The notes under the pieces: model-generated
The model's database searches: none
The model's input: the letters and a program-made list of their open reading frames with translations, nothing else
Told to the model about the DNA's origin: nothing
Shown here: positions 48,901-59,194 of the stretch, piece by piece
How positions within the stretch are numbered: the stretch's first letter is position 1
Layout: every line of letters begins with the position of its first letter
Position numbers and translations under genes: made by a program
Source of the DNA: Glandiceps talaboti
Lineage: Eukaryota > Hemichordata > Enteropneusta > Spengelidae
DNA length: 64,000 nt
Assembly: GCF_964340395.1 (NCBI RefSeq)
Contig: NC_135550.1
Coordinates: forward strand, 31,716,176 to 31,780,175
Reading direction: 5' to 3'

Positions 48901-51900
48901 AGGTTTATTTTAAAAGTAAACTTTATTAATTAAATTAATCAAAATAAGATTTGGAAATTGAAATATGGTCACTACTTGTATAGCACCCAAGTGTCCTAGT
49001 CTTAAAACAGTAGGAAACCAGGGTACCCGGGGGGAAAACCCGAGTTGTTTTGTAGGGTCAAACCGAGTTTCACCCTTCTTTACCTGCAAGTCTGAGAAAT
49101 TTTTACTCATTCCCAGCCAACTCTGGGCGGGTTCAAACCCAAACTGCAGTGGTAAGAGGCACACAAGCTATCTGATTGGCTACCGACAACAACATGGTGC
49201 CCTATCTGTATGATGATTGTTTTACCCATACTAGCATACAAGAATCACCATTCAATAATTAGGAATGGCTGCTACAATAAATACTGTGTATTCTATATTG
49301 AAACTGTTCATCTCTGTTCTCAAATTCAGGTTGTTGGACCACCTGGTACTGGTAAAACTGACGTAGCTGTACAGATCATCTCAAACATCTACCATAATTT
49401 CCCAGAACAGAGAACTCTAATTGTGACTCATTCTAACCAGGTAAGATTTCCAGCGGAACACCTAGAACTTTTGATGAAACTGTTTTAACTGTATATCAAT
49501 CAAATTAGGTAATAATCGCATAGAATTACAGAGGAAAAATATTGACCTTTGCCTTACCAATATTAGGTGAGAAATTTAGATGATAAAGTTTGACTCATAA
49601 TCAATTCAAATAAGATACAAATACAATTCAGTCCAAGAATAATGCCCTTTAACCTGCTCAAAATAGGTAAGATGCCCTTTAACCTGCTCAAAGTAGGTTA
49701 AATTCCCTTTAACCTGCTCAAAGTACGTACGATGCCCTTTAACCTACTCAAAGTACGTAAGATGCCCTTTAACCTGCTCAAAGTATGTAAGATGCCCTTT
49801 AACCTGCTCAAAGTAGATAAGATCTTTTTTCTCAAACATTGTGTTGATCATCATCAGTCAAGTATTATGTCAAATATTGAACTTTATGTATATGATAGAA
49901 AATGACATTTTAATGACATTTTAATGACATACTCTTGCAGGCACTGAATCAGTTGTTTGAGAAAATCATGGCATTGGATATTGATGAAAGACATTTACTA
50001 CGTCTTGGACATGGTGAAGAATCTCTGGAGACAGAAAAAGACTTCTCCAGGTACAGTTCCTTACCTTCCATCTTTGAATGGATATGTGCAAATATAAACA
50101 AATGATATTGACATTTACAATGTACTATTGTGTGTATTTTTTACTAGCTATAGTGTACATCTCAAGGTTATTATAGGAAGTGTGCTTAACCATAGCTTAA
50201 TATGCTATTGGGTGCCTTGCTAAAGTTGTTCACAAACTTCACACTACCATGCATTCACCTTCCTCCACAAGGCATATGCCATGTTATCATAGACAGGCTA
50301 TTCTCAACACAGTTGAAGTTACAAGTTTATCTATCAACAAGTTGAACATTTGTTTTGCTAAGAAGTCAGATTTGTCAGACTCAAAAAGAGGACTTGGAAC
50401 CTAAGGGAGTAATTTGTACGTATTTCACAAGGGGTAAATACCAAATGTTACTACTGCAGGGAAGCTATTAGTTCCCAAATACCCATTGCCATACAGCAGA
50501 ACTGATCTAGCAAGACAGTGGCTGTTACTTTGTGATTCTAGGAATTACAGACTGCTCAATATCAAGTCACTCAATGAACAGTTTGTTGAATATCAGATTT
50601 GAAAGAGTGAAATTAAAGTGGGATTAGTGTGAAAACATATGTTAAAATGATTCTATGTATATCTGACCTGAGATTCGACATGATTTTGACTGTTTCAGGT
50701 ATGGTAGAGTTAACTTTGTGTTGGGCAGAAGATTAGAACTACTGAAAGAGGTTGCCAGGTTACAAGAAAGTTTAGGAGTACATGGTGATGTGTCCTACAC
50801 ATGTGAAACAGCTGGTCACTTCTTTTTATATCAGGTAAGAACTCTTTTAGACTAAATAACTGTTACATTATGTTTTTCAGCTTAAATTGGCCTAAGAGGA
50901 GTAGGCCAGTGTGTGATGGTGCAATGACATGGCATATCTTACAGACTAGAAATCACTGAATGGCTACAATTTTCTCAATTAATGGGAAGCTTATATCACC
51001 AGTCTAAAATTCAACAAGTTTAAAGGATTTTCATTTAAGGTTTTGTTTATTAATCACAATAATTCTTAAAGTTACTATATTAAAAATAACGTGTTGATTA
51101 AATAGGGATATGTGTTCTAATATTCTTATTATGTATTGTAGGTTTTATCCCGATGGGAGAAATACTTGAGTAAAGTTAAAGGCAAAACTGATGTTACACC
51201 AATCAAAGAAGAGTTTCCATTTGAACAGTTTTTTGCCAATGCACCACAGGTAAGGCTGTAATTGATGTAAAAGAGGAACCTCAGTCCTAGAATTGATACC
51301 CTGTAAATGTATGCATGTACCGGTATATATATACCAATAGGTTTGTGTAAATGTATACATGTATAGACATATTTATTGGAATTTTATGCCTGGTATGAGG
51401 CTGAAGGGGACTGAGTTCTGGTTTTAACTGCTTGGCAGCATTTAGCACTAACATTGGCAGGCATCAATATGTCTTAACCAGTTGTAATATACAGTGACAT
51501 CATACAGCATGTGTTGCATAGTTACTGATAAATGACTTTAAGCCAAATATTTTGAATGTAGACTGAATACTAGATTCACATTAACTTGTGGTCTTGTTTT
51601 GTTTTCAGCCGATATTTCATGGAAGAACGTATGATGAAGACATGGAAATTGCAGAAGGCTGCTTCAGACATATCAAGAAAATATTCACAGAGTTAGAGGT
51701 ACCCCAGTTTTATATGTACCCCATAGTACCGGGGGTAGAAATTGTATTGGGTCTCATGAAGGAAGTGTCTTGGTCAATTTGACTTGCTTAAGGACTTTGA
51801 AGTACACATTTAGCAGCTCAGAATTACAATCAATATTATATCAGAGAATGTCTTTTAGATTAATTTCATCAGGATAAATTCATCTGAAAGTAAGGCTTGA

Positions 51901-54900
51901 CCTGTAATATGCCTAACAGGTTGAAGAAGTTAATATTAATGTCATTCTTTTTAAAAAATGAAAACAGTTGTGAAATAATGAAGTAAATTTTGGCACTGTA
52001 TGATATTGAAGAACTTTTACTTGATATTATTTGACATGGAATGTGAAATGACACTTACTCACCTCTTTATTGTGTTCAGGAATTCCGTGCCTTTGAGTTA
52101 TTACGTAGTGGAGCTGACAGATCCAAGTATTTATTGATTAAAGAAGCCAAGATCATTGCCATGACCTGTACTCATGCTGCTTTAAAACGAAGAGATCTTG
52201 TAGAAGTTGGTTTCAAGGTAAACTTTAGAACTAACATTTTAGAGTTTCATTCTTATTGTAATCCTTCCCCACCGCTCACACCTCTTTCTCCTACTTCCCC
52301 AACCTCTTCCCCTACACCCTCAGGCACACCTTCCCCTACCCCCTCACACCACTTTCCCCTACCTCCGCACCTCTTCCCCTACACCCTCAGAAATGCCTTT
52401 CCCTAGTACCCCTCACACCTCTACCATACCTCCCAACACCTCTTCCCCACCCCTTCACACACTACTTTTTCCCCACCACTTTCCCCTATCTCCATGTCTT
52501 TCTTCCTACCTCCCCCAAGTCTATGCTGTGACTTATAATCAGTGACCATTGTAATTGGACCATGTTTTATATATGACCTGATGTGTGATTGAAACTGTGT
52601 TTAAAACATAATGGTATTATGTTCCTTCAAAATATAAATTTCTAGTTTATTTTATCATAGAACTGCAGAAACTCAGATGAATAAAATAAAGTAATATTGA
52701 TAGAAGTGTCAATGACAAGTACAGTAAAGAGAATTTACTGGTTTAAAGTCACGATCAAAAACTGACTTCATTGTCACACATACTGACATGAAACTTCCAG
52801 TATTCTTTGTCTGTTGACATGTACGTAACTCACTGTGTAAACTCCTAACTCACTGTGTAAACTCCTGTATATAATCATTGATCTATGCTATTTCATACAC
52901 TTTTTGCAGTATGACAACATTTTAATGGAGGAGTCAGCCCAAATCCTGGAAATAGAAACATTTATTCCTCTCTTACTTCAGGTAAGACCTTAAAACACTC
53001 TTGACAGATTTCATTGTTGTCAAGTAAAATGGTAGATACCGGTATAAACTTCACTCAAATACTGAACTAAAAAGAGAGAGAATAACCATCCTGGAACGCT
53101 CTCTACCTGTTGAAAATGTATAAAAGATTTTTCCATCATCAGTTTTTGTCAGGAATGTTCATTGTCGACATTGTGCAGTGCTTTGATCATATTGTTGAAA
53201 GTAACTTTATAGTAGAGTTATTATGGGCAAAATGTATATTGTGTCTGAAATTTTTAGAAATGGCTTTAATATCAAAACTTTCGGTTTAGAAATCTAGAGA
53301 CTTTTGTTTCTGACAATATAGCATACTGTGTACATCAGAGCAAACTACAAATAAGGTTTATTATCATATATGTTTATATTTGAATCAATCAACAATCAAT
53401 CAGTCAGTCATGTTTAATGAAATAAACTAAATATTAATCATAAAACGGTATATAAAATGTATTTTGAAATAAAATTTCAAATGGAAAATCGCTGTATTTG
53501 AACCATAAAGAGTCAGTGTAAAACACAAATGCTGTAAGATATTGATTTAGACTATCTTACTTTCAGAATCCAGAGGATGGATTCAGTCGATTAAAACGCT
53601 GGATAATGATAGGAGATCACCACCAGTTACCTCCTGTTATTAAGAATATGGCCTTCCAGAAATTCTCCAACATGGAGCAGTCTTTGTTTACACGTCTTGT
53701 CAGACTAGGGGTACCCACTGTTGATCTAGATGCACAGGGACGTGCTAGAGCTAGGTGAGTGACTAAGATATCCTGTGAACCTTCCCTATATTTGCAGGGG
53801 AGGATGTCATAGGAAATTAACAAATTGCAATGTAACATGTGTGTGACTTAAATGATTGTCAACTACATAATGACATTTGTCCATAGCCATAATGACATTA
53901 TGATAGTAGAAGTTTAACATAAAATACTGACCAATTTTAAGTTACTCTATGCTATGATTGAGATAAAATGACGTGACATTCACAGACTCAAGTAGAATAG
54001 AGGGATCTGGCCCGCTATTGATAAAAATAAGCCACATAGAAAGGAAAAGAGAAGACAAAATTGTGTTTCATTTTGTTCTTATTCATTTTTCACAGAGTAA
54101 CATTTCATGCATTGTTTCAGGTAACACACTAATTTCTATTGTATATCACTTTAATATAAATAAATAATGTATTGCTTGTATTCTATTCACCTCCAGTATC
54201 TGTAACTTGTACAATTGGAGATACAATAAACTTGGAAACCTGCCTCACGTCATGCTGTGGCCAGAATTCCGCATGGGAAATCCTGGATTTCAGTTCGATT
54301 TCCAGTTGATCAATGTAGAGGATTTCAATGGAATTGGAGAATCCGAACCAAATCCATACTTTTTCCAGGTAAGTTGACTATAAACCACAAACAATGTTCT
54401 CACCTGAACTTTAGGATCCAGCTATGGTAGAGTAACAACTACCGTAGAAGTACTCTCATTGAAGACAGGCTTATTGGTAAGACATGAATTCCATTGATAC
54501 TGTTGTCTTGGTAACCATACCTCTCTATGCATACTCAATTGTCATAGGCTGGTTACTTCAGCATACACAAACAAGCTAAGTATTGAGATTTTTGTTTAGG
54601 AAAGTCTATTGTGAGGAGAATGTTTTGTCCTAAGTATTGTAAGATGAATTGTTCACCGTTGAGATGTAATGATTCTTATTTGACCTGGATAAGATTCATA
54701 AGTGTGTTATGGGAATGTTGTTGTACGATGACTAAGCCAAAGATTCTTCAGTTATAGCATGAAAGTATGTGGGTTATACTTCCATGGTTATAGTCTATGA
54801 AATGTTTAATGAAAACATTGCTTCTAAGTGATGTTGTCCTTATGGAAAAAACATAACACAGATCTGAATACTGCTATCCAAGAAAACATTGAGAGTAAAT

Positions 54901-57900
54901 TCATCATAGATTGACATTTTACTGCTAATACAATCTTCATACACTTTGATTGTTTGTGAACAGTAACTTTCCACGAGATGTTTATGCAGTACATGTCCAG
55001 ATAAAGACAAGCAAAGTCAACTATTTACAGTAATATTGAAAGTTTCTAAGTATGTATATAAGTTGATCTTTATGTAAATATTTGAAACCAAAATAATTTT
55101 ACATTTGGCTTTCTATAAATTGTTGGTTGTGCCTTCTTTTTTAAACAGAATTTAGCAGAGGCAGAGTATGTTGTGGCATTGTTCATGTACATGAGACTAC
55201 TAGGTTACCCTGCAGACAAGATTAGTATATTGACTACCTACAATGGACAGAAACATTTGATAAGAGATGTTATCAATCAGAGATGTGGAGATAATCCAAT
55301 GATTGGTAGACCAAGTAAGGTAAGTAACAATGTAATGCTGTGTGATGGTTGGTTGATTGATTACTCTTTTGCCATCCATCCATATTGGTTCTCTGTTTAC
55401 CTGTGCTGATGAAAATGTTCCACTTTGAAGGTAGAATGTGCCTCATGGATCAATTTTCCTAAAAATCTAAATTCTTCTAATGTCTCCAAATTTTCCATAT
55501 CAAAGCTTTTTCCTGATGCTTTTTCCTGATATTATAAACAGAAATTTATGAGTTCACTGTCTTGTTTTGAAGAAATATCAATCTTAAAGTACATTTAATA
55601 TGTCAAAACACAGTATTTGGTGGCCATTTTGGATTCAAAAATAGGTTGCTTTTTATATCATTTTGATGTCTATTTAAACAATTTGCATGGTGACTCATGA
55701 TTTACTTCCTGATTTTCACTGAAAATTTGTTTGACTTTCCTTGAACAAAGTAACAGCAAAAAGTGTATGTTTATACTGTGTTAAGTTACAGCTTTCATGC
55801 CACTGTGTTTGAGGAGGATTTTTTCTGATTACAACTTGACATGTTTATATATGATCAAATCAATAATTTGGTGTGAATCCTGAATAATGCAATTGGATGC
55901 AAAATAATTTTACTTCATTAGTTATTTTCTCATCAATTTCTTAACTTAAAGGTTACTACAGTAGATCGTTTCCAGGGGCAACAAAATGACTACATATTAT
56001 TGTCCTTGGTGAGGACAAGAGCTGTTGGCCATCTAAGGTGAGTTATACAAACATGTAATCAAGACAGTTGTACACACAGTAGTTGCCAAACCTTTTTACA
56101 ACAACTAAACTTGGTAAACTAAAGATTGATATTACTTGAATTTTTTTGTGTGGTTATTGTCAAGATATGTCAATAATATCAAATCTAGCCATTCCTTCCT
56201 AGTTTGACACTTTCCTGTATTTCTTAACAAGATTTGTAGAATATTTACAACCAGCGACATGCAAACATTTACAAGCGGCACTTGTTACAAAAAGGGCAAG
56301 TAAATAAATGAATTGTAACACTTTGCACAGCATGTTGGAATTACAGAGACCTGTATTACGTTTCATGGTTTGATAAGAACAGTTTTACGGCCTCTTTAGG
56401 TGTACATGAAATGCAGAGCAATTTGAAATTTGTCTGTTACGGTGAACTGGTCATAAAACTGTTCTGATCAAATGATGAATGTAATACAAGTCTTAGTCTG
56501 TAGTTCCAACATGCTGTGCAAAGTGCTATTAATTCAATTCATTTGATTACTTTCCCTGCTTGTAACAGGTTCTGCTTGTAAATGCTTGCCTGTCACTGGT
56601 TGTAACAGGTTCTGCTTGTAAATGCTTGCCTGTCACTGGTTGTAATGAGTTCCACTTGTAAATGCTTGCCTGTCACTGGTTGTAACAGGTTCTGCTGTAA
56701 ATACTTGCCTGTCACTGCTTGTATTTAATCCAATAGTACATCAACCTCTGTTCTGAATGTAGAGTGAATATAAGAGAAACAGTCAAACCGACTACAATAA
56801 ACCTGTTTGTAACTATATTTCCTAAATGTGAATAACCAAATACTTTCTATCTTGACAACAGAGATGTGAGGAGATTGGTTGTTGCTATGTCAAGAGCCAG
56901 ACTTGGTCTCTATGCAGTAGCCAGAGTTTCACTCTTCCAGAATTGTTATGAACTTTCACCAGCTTTCAATCAGGTATTGCAATATAAGTTCTCAAATTTT
57001 TGAATAAGGGAAATCTTTTCTGCTGTTCATACACTGGTTTATTAATTTTTAACCCTTTAGCAGCCATTGTCAGTAACAGTGATTTTATTTTAAAAATTGA
57101 CTAACAATAACCATCATGTCAAACATGGTAATTATGACACATTTTGAAAAAAAAAAAATAACTGTGTTTTTAAACAAATGAAACAGGAAGTTCATGGATT
57201 TCTGTCGTAAATTTTTACAACATAATTTTGGACACATGGATTTTAAGCTTTGACACAATTATTATGCAAAACACATATGACCTCACTTCACATCTTGGAA
57301 TTGATGGTATAATTATCATAAGATTAATTATTTTGAGACAAGAAAATGATGACTATGAAATAATACCATTATATCTCCTGACTTTCCAGTTAATGCAGAG
57401 ACCATTACAGTTGCATTTAATACCTAGCGAATCATATCCACCTACAAGAAAGGTAAGTTTGATTATCATAAGCCATTCTGTATGTTGTCAATATATAGGT
57501 TTATGTGTGAAAATGATATGTAATTCTGAGTGTTATAATAATCCCCTTGTCTGAATTGTTGCTCCTTTAAAATGGAATATCCCATGTCTGAATTGCCTCC
57601 TCCTTGAAAATGGAATATCCCATGTCTGAATTGCTCTTCTTTGAAATATGGAATATGGATATTTGGAGAAGCAATATTATTTGTACTGTGTAATTAGTTA
57701 GAATATCAATGTCAATATCAATTGCAATACTCTATCCTCATAATATAGTTTCAAGTATGTTTATGCACTGGAAATTCCAATACATGATATATATATATAC
57801 ATGACTCTGATAATTGAGGCTTTGGTTTACTAAGATAGACTACATAAGCTACATAAAACTGTTGTTGTTCAATGTGGTAGGTGACACAAGTGGTTGATGG

Positions 57901-58851
57901 TGGTTCCTCTGTTGTGTGATGCTAATCACCCTGTTGATCAAGATAGTGTAAACATTGGAAGTCCCAAAACAGTACACTGCATGTTTATGGAACTAGCTTT
58001 CAGAGAGCCCCATCCTACTGAGACTATAATTAAACCAACATCCATTCAATAGCTTATCACTATCGTCTCAACTTGTTGTGACATGATACTTTTAGTTTGT
58101 GTCTATCTTTGAAAACAGAAAACTCAGTTACCAGAGTACTAACGTTTTAACAATTCAAAATGTCAATATATTTTTCTCTGACAGGTAACTGATCCTGTAA
58201 GGTCACCACCCTTGGTTGTACAAAACATGCCTCACATGGCACAGTTTGTCTATAACCTCTACAAAGACAAAATGCGTATGATGTCTGGCAGACGTATGGT
58301 AAGTTGTCGTCAGACAATATATAACCAAGTTGCCTTGTTTTGTGTTTAAGAAAATGAAAGGACTTGAAGCAACCATATATTTTCTCAGTGAATCTTTGCT
58401 GGATGGATTAATTTTGTTGTAGTAAAGCTGTTTGACTATTAAGGTTGATGATTGTACAAAGATCATAGGCACTCATGATCAGAATTTTAGAAAAAAAAGT
58501 GTCTAGAAAAGGTTGGATTACTGCCTTGATGCTTTTAGTTTGTAGAGTTCAGAAAGTATATTTGTACATTATTGTCAGTTGGGCAAGAGAGAGGAGAAAA
58601 TTATCTTTATACATCTACTCTGTTTAGTAATAAAAATATACATGCACTTTATTTTCACTGCCATATTATGATGACTTTATTATGAAAAAAGGAAATAAAT
58701 AAAATGAAATGATCTCTTAAAGCTATGTTTATTCAAATGGATCTGTATCTGACAGTGTATGTGCCATTCTTCATTGCAGGATTCAATGCCATCACTACGA
58801 CCTCCAGCCATGGAAAGGAGATCCAGAGATGGGACCACAGATGGAAAGTAG
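32329..58851 (+). CDS. AQR: Aquarius (AQR/IBP160), intron-binding spliceosomal RNA helicase
   Basis: Forty coding exons join, with continuous phase and no stop, into 1392 residues (human about 1485). AQR is an SF1, UPF1-like helicase of the activated spliceosome. It contacts the intron upstream of the branch point, belongs to a pentameric intron-binding complex, and links splicing to snoRNP assembly and R-loop control in the nucleus. Order: N-terminal helical scaffold, beta-rich and connecting regions, two RecA domains. Motifs: Walker A GPPGTGKT (815-822), Walker B-like EESAQ (1050-1054; EEAAQ in human), GDHHQLPP (1083-1090), DRFQGQQ (1249-1255), VAMSRAR (1280-1286). The start ATG at 32329 precedes S-K-R and the conserved T-V-x-Q-I-N-A block. 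The acidic C-terminal tail of vertebrates is absent. Similarity to recalled human AQR is dense along the whole length, so the call is near certain. Confidence 0.97.
34185..34254. repeat. (GT)n microsatellite in AQR intron 4
   Basis: A near-perfect GT run of about 65 bp. Confidence 0.96.
34557..34708 (+). repeat. 38-bp tandem repeat, 4 copies (AQR intron 4)
   Basis: Copies start at 34557, 34595, 34633 and 34671 with GTTCAACCATAGACCCTCCG. The last copy is slightly diverged. Confidence 0.93.
34989..35119 (+). repeat. 59-bp tandem repeat, 2 copies plus a partial third (AQR intron 5)
   Basis: Copies start at 34989 and 35048 (GAATGGTAAATGG), with a truncated copy at 35107. Confidence 0.92.
36415..36570 (+). 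repeat. Direct repeat about 57 bp, 2-3 copies (AQR intron 8)
   Basis: The shared text is GCAAGTATTTGTTTATGAAG plus a following TACTGA-TAAACTTAGTACATG block. The third copy is diverged. Confidence 0.82.
36720..36925 (+). repeat. Direct repeat about 65-70 bp, 3 copies (AQR intron 9)
   Basis: The shared blocks are GAATCCxCAC, CATCCTTCCAGTATTACCAG and GTAATGACTGTATAT. Copies lie near 36720, 36790 and 36855. Confidence 0.85.
37060..38190 (+). repeat. 52-bp minisatellite, about 21 copies (AQR intron 9)
   Basis: The core unit period is 52 bp (for example copies at 37221, 37273 and 37325), with a TCTCCCTAGGGGGTATTTG junction and a TACACAACTAAGTACAAG segment. Variant units contain an AAGTATGA insertion or lack part of the C-T stretch near both ends of the array. 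The long antisense and sense frames over it are not genes. Confidence 0.95.
38943..39127 (+). repeat. 46-bp tandem repeat, 4 copies (AQR intron 11)
   Basis: CTTTCCTCAAAA recurs at 38951, 38997 and 39043, and diverged at 39089, followed each time by ATAGCCACAGGGAACACTGC. Confidence 0.94.
39844..39957 (+). CDS. AQR: AQR exon 12, whose 3' end seeds the 61-bp array
   Basis: The acceptor caccatcag precedes 39844 and the exon is 114 nt, phase 0 at both ends. It ends I-T-S-L-Q at CTTCAG|GTAAGT. The last 47 coding bases (39911-39957) plus the donor are copied head-to-tail through the next intron. The upstream 67 nt, with the acceptor, are not copied. Confidence 0.95.
39911..41982 (+). repeat. 61-bp exon-derived minisatellite carrying 34 copies of a 5' splice site
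   Basis: The period is exactly 61 bp. The first copy is the last 47 nt of AQR exon 12 plus the start of intron 12. The true donor is at 39958 and the last copy's donor is at 41971, i.e. 33 periods later, so 34 donors in all. Each copy reads CTTCAG|GTAAGTACAGTG across the junction and then TAG. Copies differ by a few substitutions (CCATGA/CTATGA/TCATGA, GATAGG/GTTAGG, CTATG/CTACG), several shared by neighbouring copies. The array occupies almost the whole 2.1-kb intron 12. Confidence 0.97.
42070..48798 (+). CDS. AQR: AQR coding exons 13-25, middle region up to helicase core
   Basis: Exons: 42070-42173, 42857-43074, 43496-43588, 44004-44052, 44439-44490, 44908-44934, 45449-45548, 45930-46097, 46297-46463, 46823-46932, 47259-47390, 48155-48298, 48729-48798. 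They encode residues 335-812. Conserved blocks include [25 protein letters not shown], the R-K-H-D-V-x-F-L segment, D-P-N-Q-Y-Q-Q-D-M and A-G-M-Q-P-G-L-T-M just before Walker A. Confidence 0.95.
42174..42345 (+). repeat. Imperfect (GTGA)n tract starting at the AQR exon 13 donor
   Basis: The exon 13 donor AAG|GTGAGTGATTGATTG runs into an imperfect AGTG/GTGA array with GTCA and GGGA interruptions. Confidence 0.88.
44908..44934 (+). CDS. AQR: AQR exon 18, a 27-nt microexon
   Basis: cacacag precedes 44908 and gtaagt follows 44934. Nine codons encode P-I-T-A-F-S-V-V-E, matching P-I-V-A-F-T-V-V-E of human AQR, and the phase-0 ends fit both neighbours. Intron lengths on either side are about 0.4-0.5 kb. 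Confidence 0.93.
45620..45720 (+). repeat. Dispersed repeat copy A (AQR intron 19)
   Basis: This shares with 47720-47800 the ordered blocks TGATAAAAAGT, GTGAGTCAC/ATGAATCAC, ATAGTAA and a GGATAGAGGAACATCAAAT-like box. It is probably an old interspersed repeat. Confidence 0.5.
46910..47130 (+). repeat. Degenerate copies of the AQR exon 22 3' end and donor
   Basis: The exon 22 end GGGGCAGCACACTATACCAA|gtaagtag is followed by diverged copies. They carry GCACACTATACAGTAAGTAC (46970-46989), ACACACTGTACAAAATAACT, GCTCACTATACAAAGTAAAT and GCACATTATACAAAATAAGT, spaced about 45-60 bp. Only the first intronic copy keeps a good GTAAGT donor. Confidence 0.8.
47720..47800 (+). repeat. Dispersed repeat copy B (AQR intron 23)
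   Basis: Diverged partner of 45620-45720: GTGATAAAAAGTTGG, ATGAATCACTACATAGTAAG, GATAGGGGACACCAAAT. Same orientation, about 2.1 kb apart. Confidence 0.5.
48955..49205. mobile_element. SINE-like dispersed repeat (AQR intron 25)
   Basis: This is a GC-richer block in AT-rich intron. It contains a GGAAACCAGGGTACCCGGGG segment, AAAACCCGAG, and GCGGGTTCAAACCC, which fits a tRNA-type B box (GGTTCRANNCC). Its composition differs sharply from both sides. I did not find a clear tail or target-site duplication, so the class is an inference. Confidence 0.5.
49330..58298 (+). CDS. AQR: AQR coding exons 26-39, helicase core and C-terminal segment
   Basis: Exons: 49330-49440, 49941-50050, 50699-50834, 51142-51249, 51609-51698, 52080-52217, 52910-52981, 53567-53754, 54197-54368, 55149-55319, 55952-56037, 56862-56973, 57390-57452, 58185-58298. 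They encode residues 813-1369. Exon 26 holds Walker A and the following T-H-S-N-Q segment. Exon 32 holds the Walker B-like motif, exon 33 the GDHHQLPP motif, exon 36 DRFQGQQ and exon 37 the arginine-finger motif VAMSRAR. Exon 39 is a divergent tail with the conserved N-M-P-x-M-A-x-F-V-Y-N block. Confidence 0.96.
49641..49820 (+). repeat. 30-bp tandem repeat, 6 copies (AQR intron 26)
   Basis: Copies at 49641, 49671, 49701, 49731, 49761 and 49791 share GCCCTTTAACCTGCTCAAAG. The linking segment varies (TAGGTAAGA, TAGGTTAAA, TACGTACGA, TACGTAAGA, TATGTAAGA, TAGATAAGA). Confidence 0.95.
52255..52515 (+). repeat. Pyrimidine-rich C/T degenerate repeat (AQR intron 31)
   Basis: About 260 bp of nearly pure C and T with scattered A. 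Imperfect units of the type CACACC-TCTTTCCCCTACC recur every 20-35 bp. It begins about 40 bp downstream of the exon 31 donor. Confidence 0.85.
56247..56722. mobile_element. Fold-back (MITE-like) element with amplified right terminus
   Basis: Arms 56247-56402 and 56449-56603 are inverted repeats of about 155 bp with roughly 85% identity by eye, around a 46-bp centre. Both arm tips read ACAACCAGxGACA when oriented outward. The last 40 bp of the right arm are repeated tandemly about four times (starts 56561, 56601, 56641, 56681). ATTT lies directly before the left tip and directly after the last right-hand copy, a possible target-site duplication. No coding capacity. Located in AQR intron 36. 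Confidence 0.78.
57541..57655 (+). repeat. Direct repeat about 45 bp, 3 copies (AQR intron 38)
   Basis: The shared text is TGTCTGAATTG-C-TCCT-TGAAAATGGAATATC, with small insertions and deletions between copies. Confidence 0.85.
58780..58851 (+). CDS. AQR: AQR exon 40, terminal coding exon
   Basis: The acceptor cattgcag precedes 58780. 23 codons then TAG (58849-58851). It contains L-R-P-P-A-M-E-R, comparable with L-P-P-A-M-V-E of human AQR, after which the vertebrate protein continues with an acidic tail that is missing here. This exon is the first of five 83-bp tandem copies; the others lie in the 3' UTR. Confidence 0.85.
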   Translation, partial: DSMPSLRPPAMERRSRDGTTDGK

Positions 58852-59194
58852 GAATCAACCAGGATTCAATGCCATCTCTACGACCTCCAGCCATGGAAAG
58901 GAGATCCAGAAATGGGACCACAGATGGAAAGTAGGAATCAACCAGGAATAAATGCCATCTCTACGACCACCAGCCATGGAAAGGAGATCCAGAGATGGGA
59001 CCACAGATGGAAAGTAGGAATCAACCAGGAATAAATGCCATCTCTACGACCACCAGCCATGGAAAGGAGATCCAGAGAGGGAACCACAGATGGAAAGTAG
59101 GAATCAACCAGGAATAAATGCCATCTCTACGACCACCAGCTATGGAAAGGAGATCCAGAAATGGGACCACAGAGGGAAAATAAAAAGCAACTAG
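58780..59194 (+). repeat. 83-bp tandem repeat, 5 copies, starting with AQR exon 40
   Basis: Copies start at 58780, 58863, 58946, 59029 and 59112, an exact 83-bp period. The first copy is the terminal coding exon itself. Later copies lie in the 3' UTR, each preceded by AATCAACCAG, which still looks like a weak splice acceptor. Copy 5 decays at its end. Confidence 0.95.
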
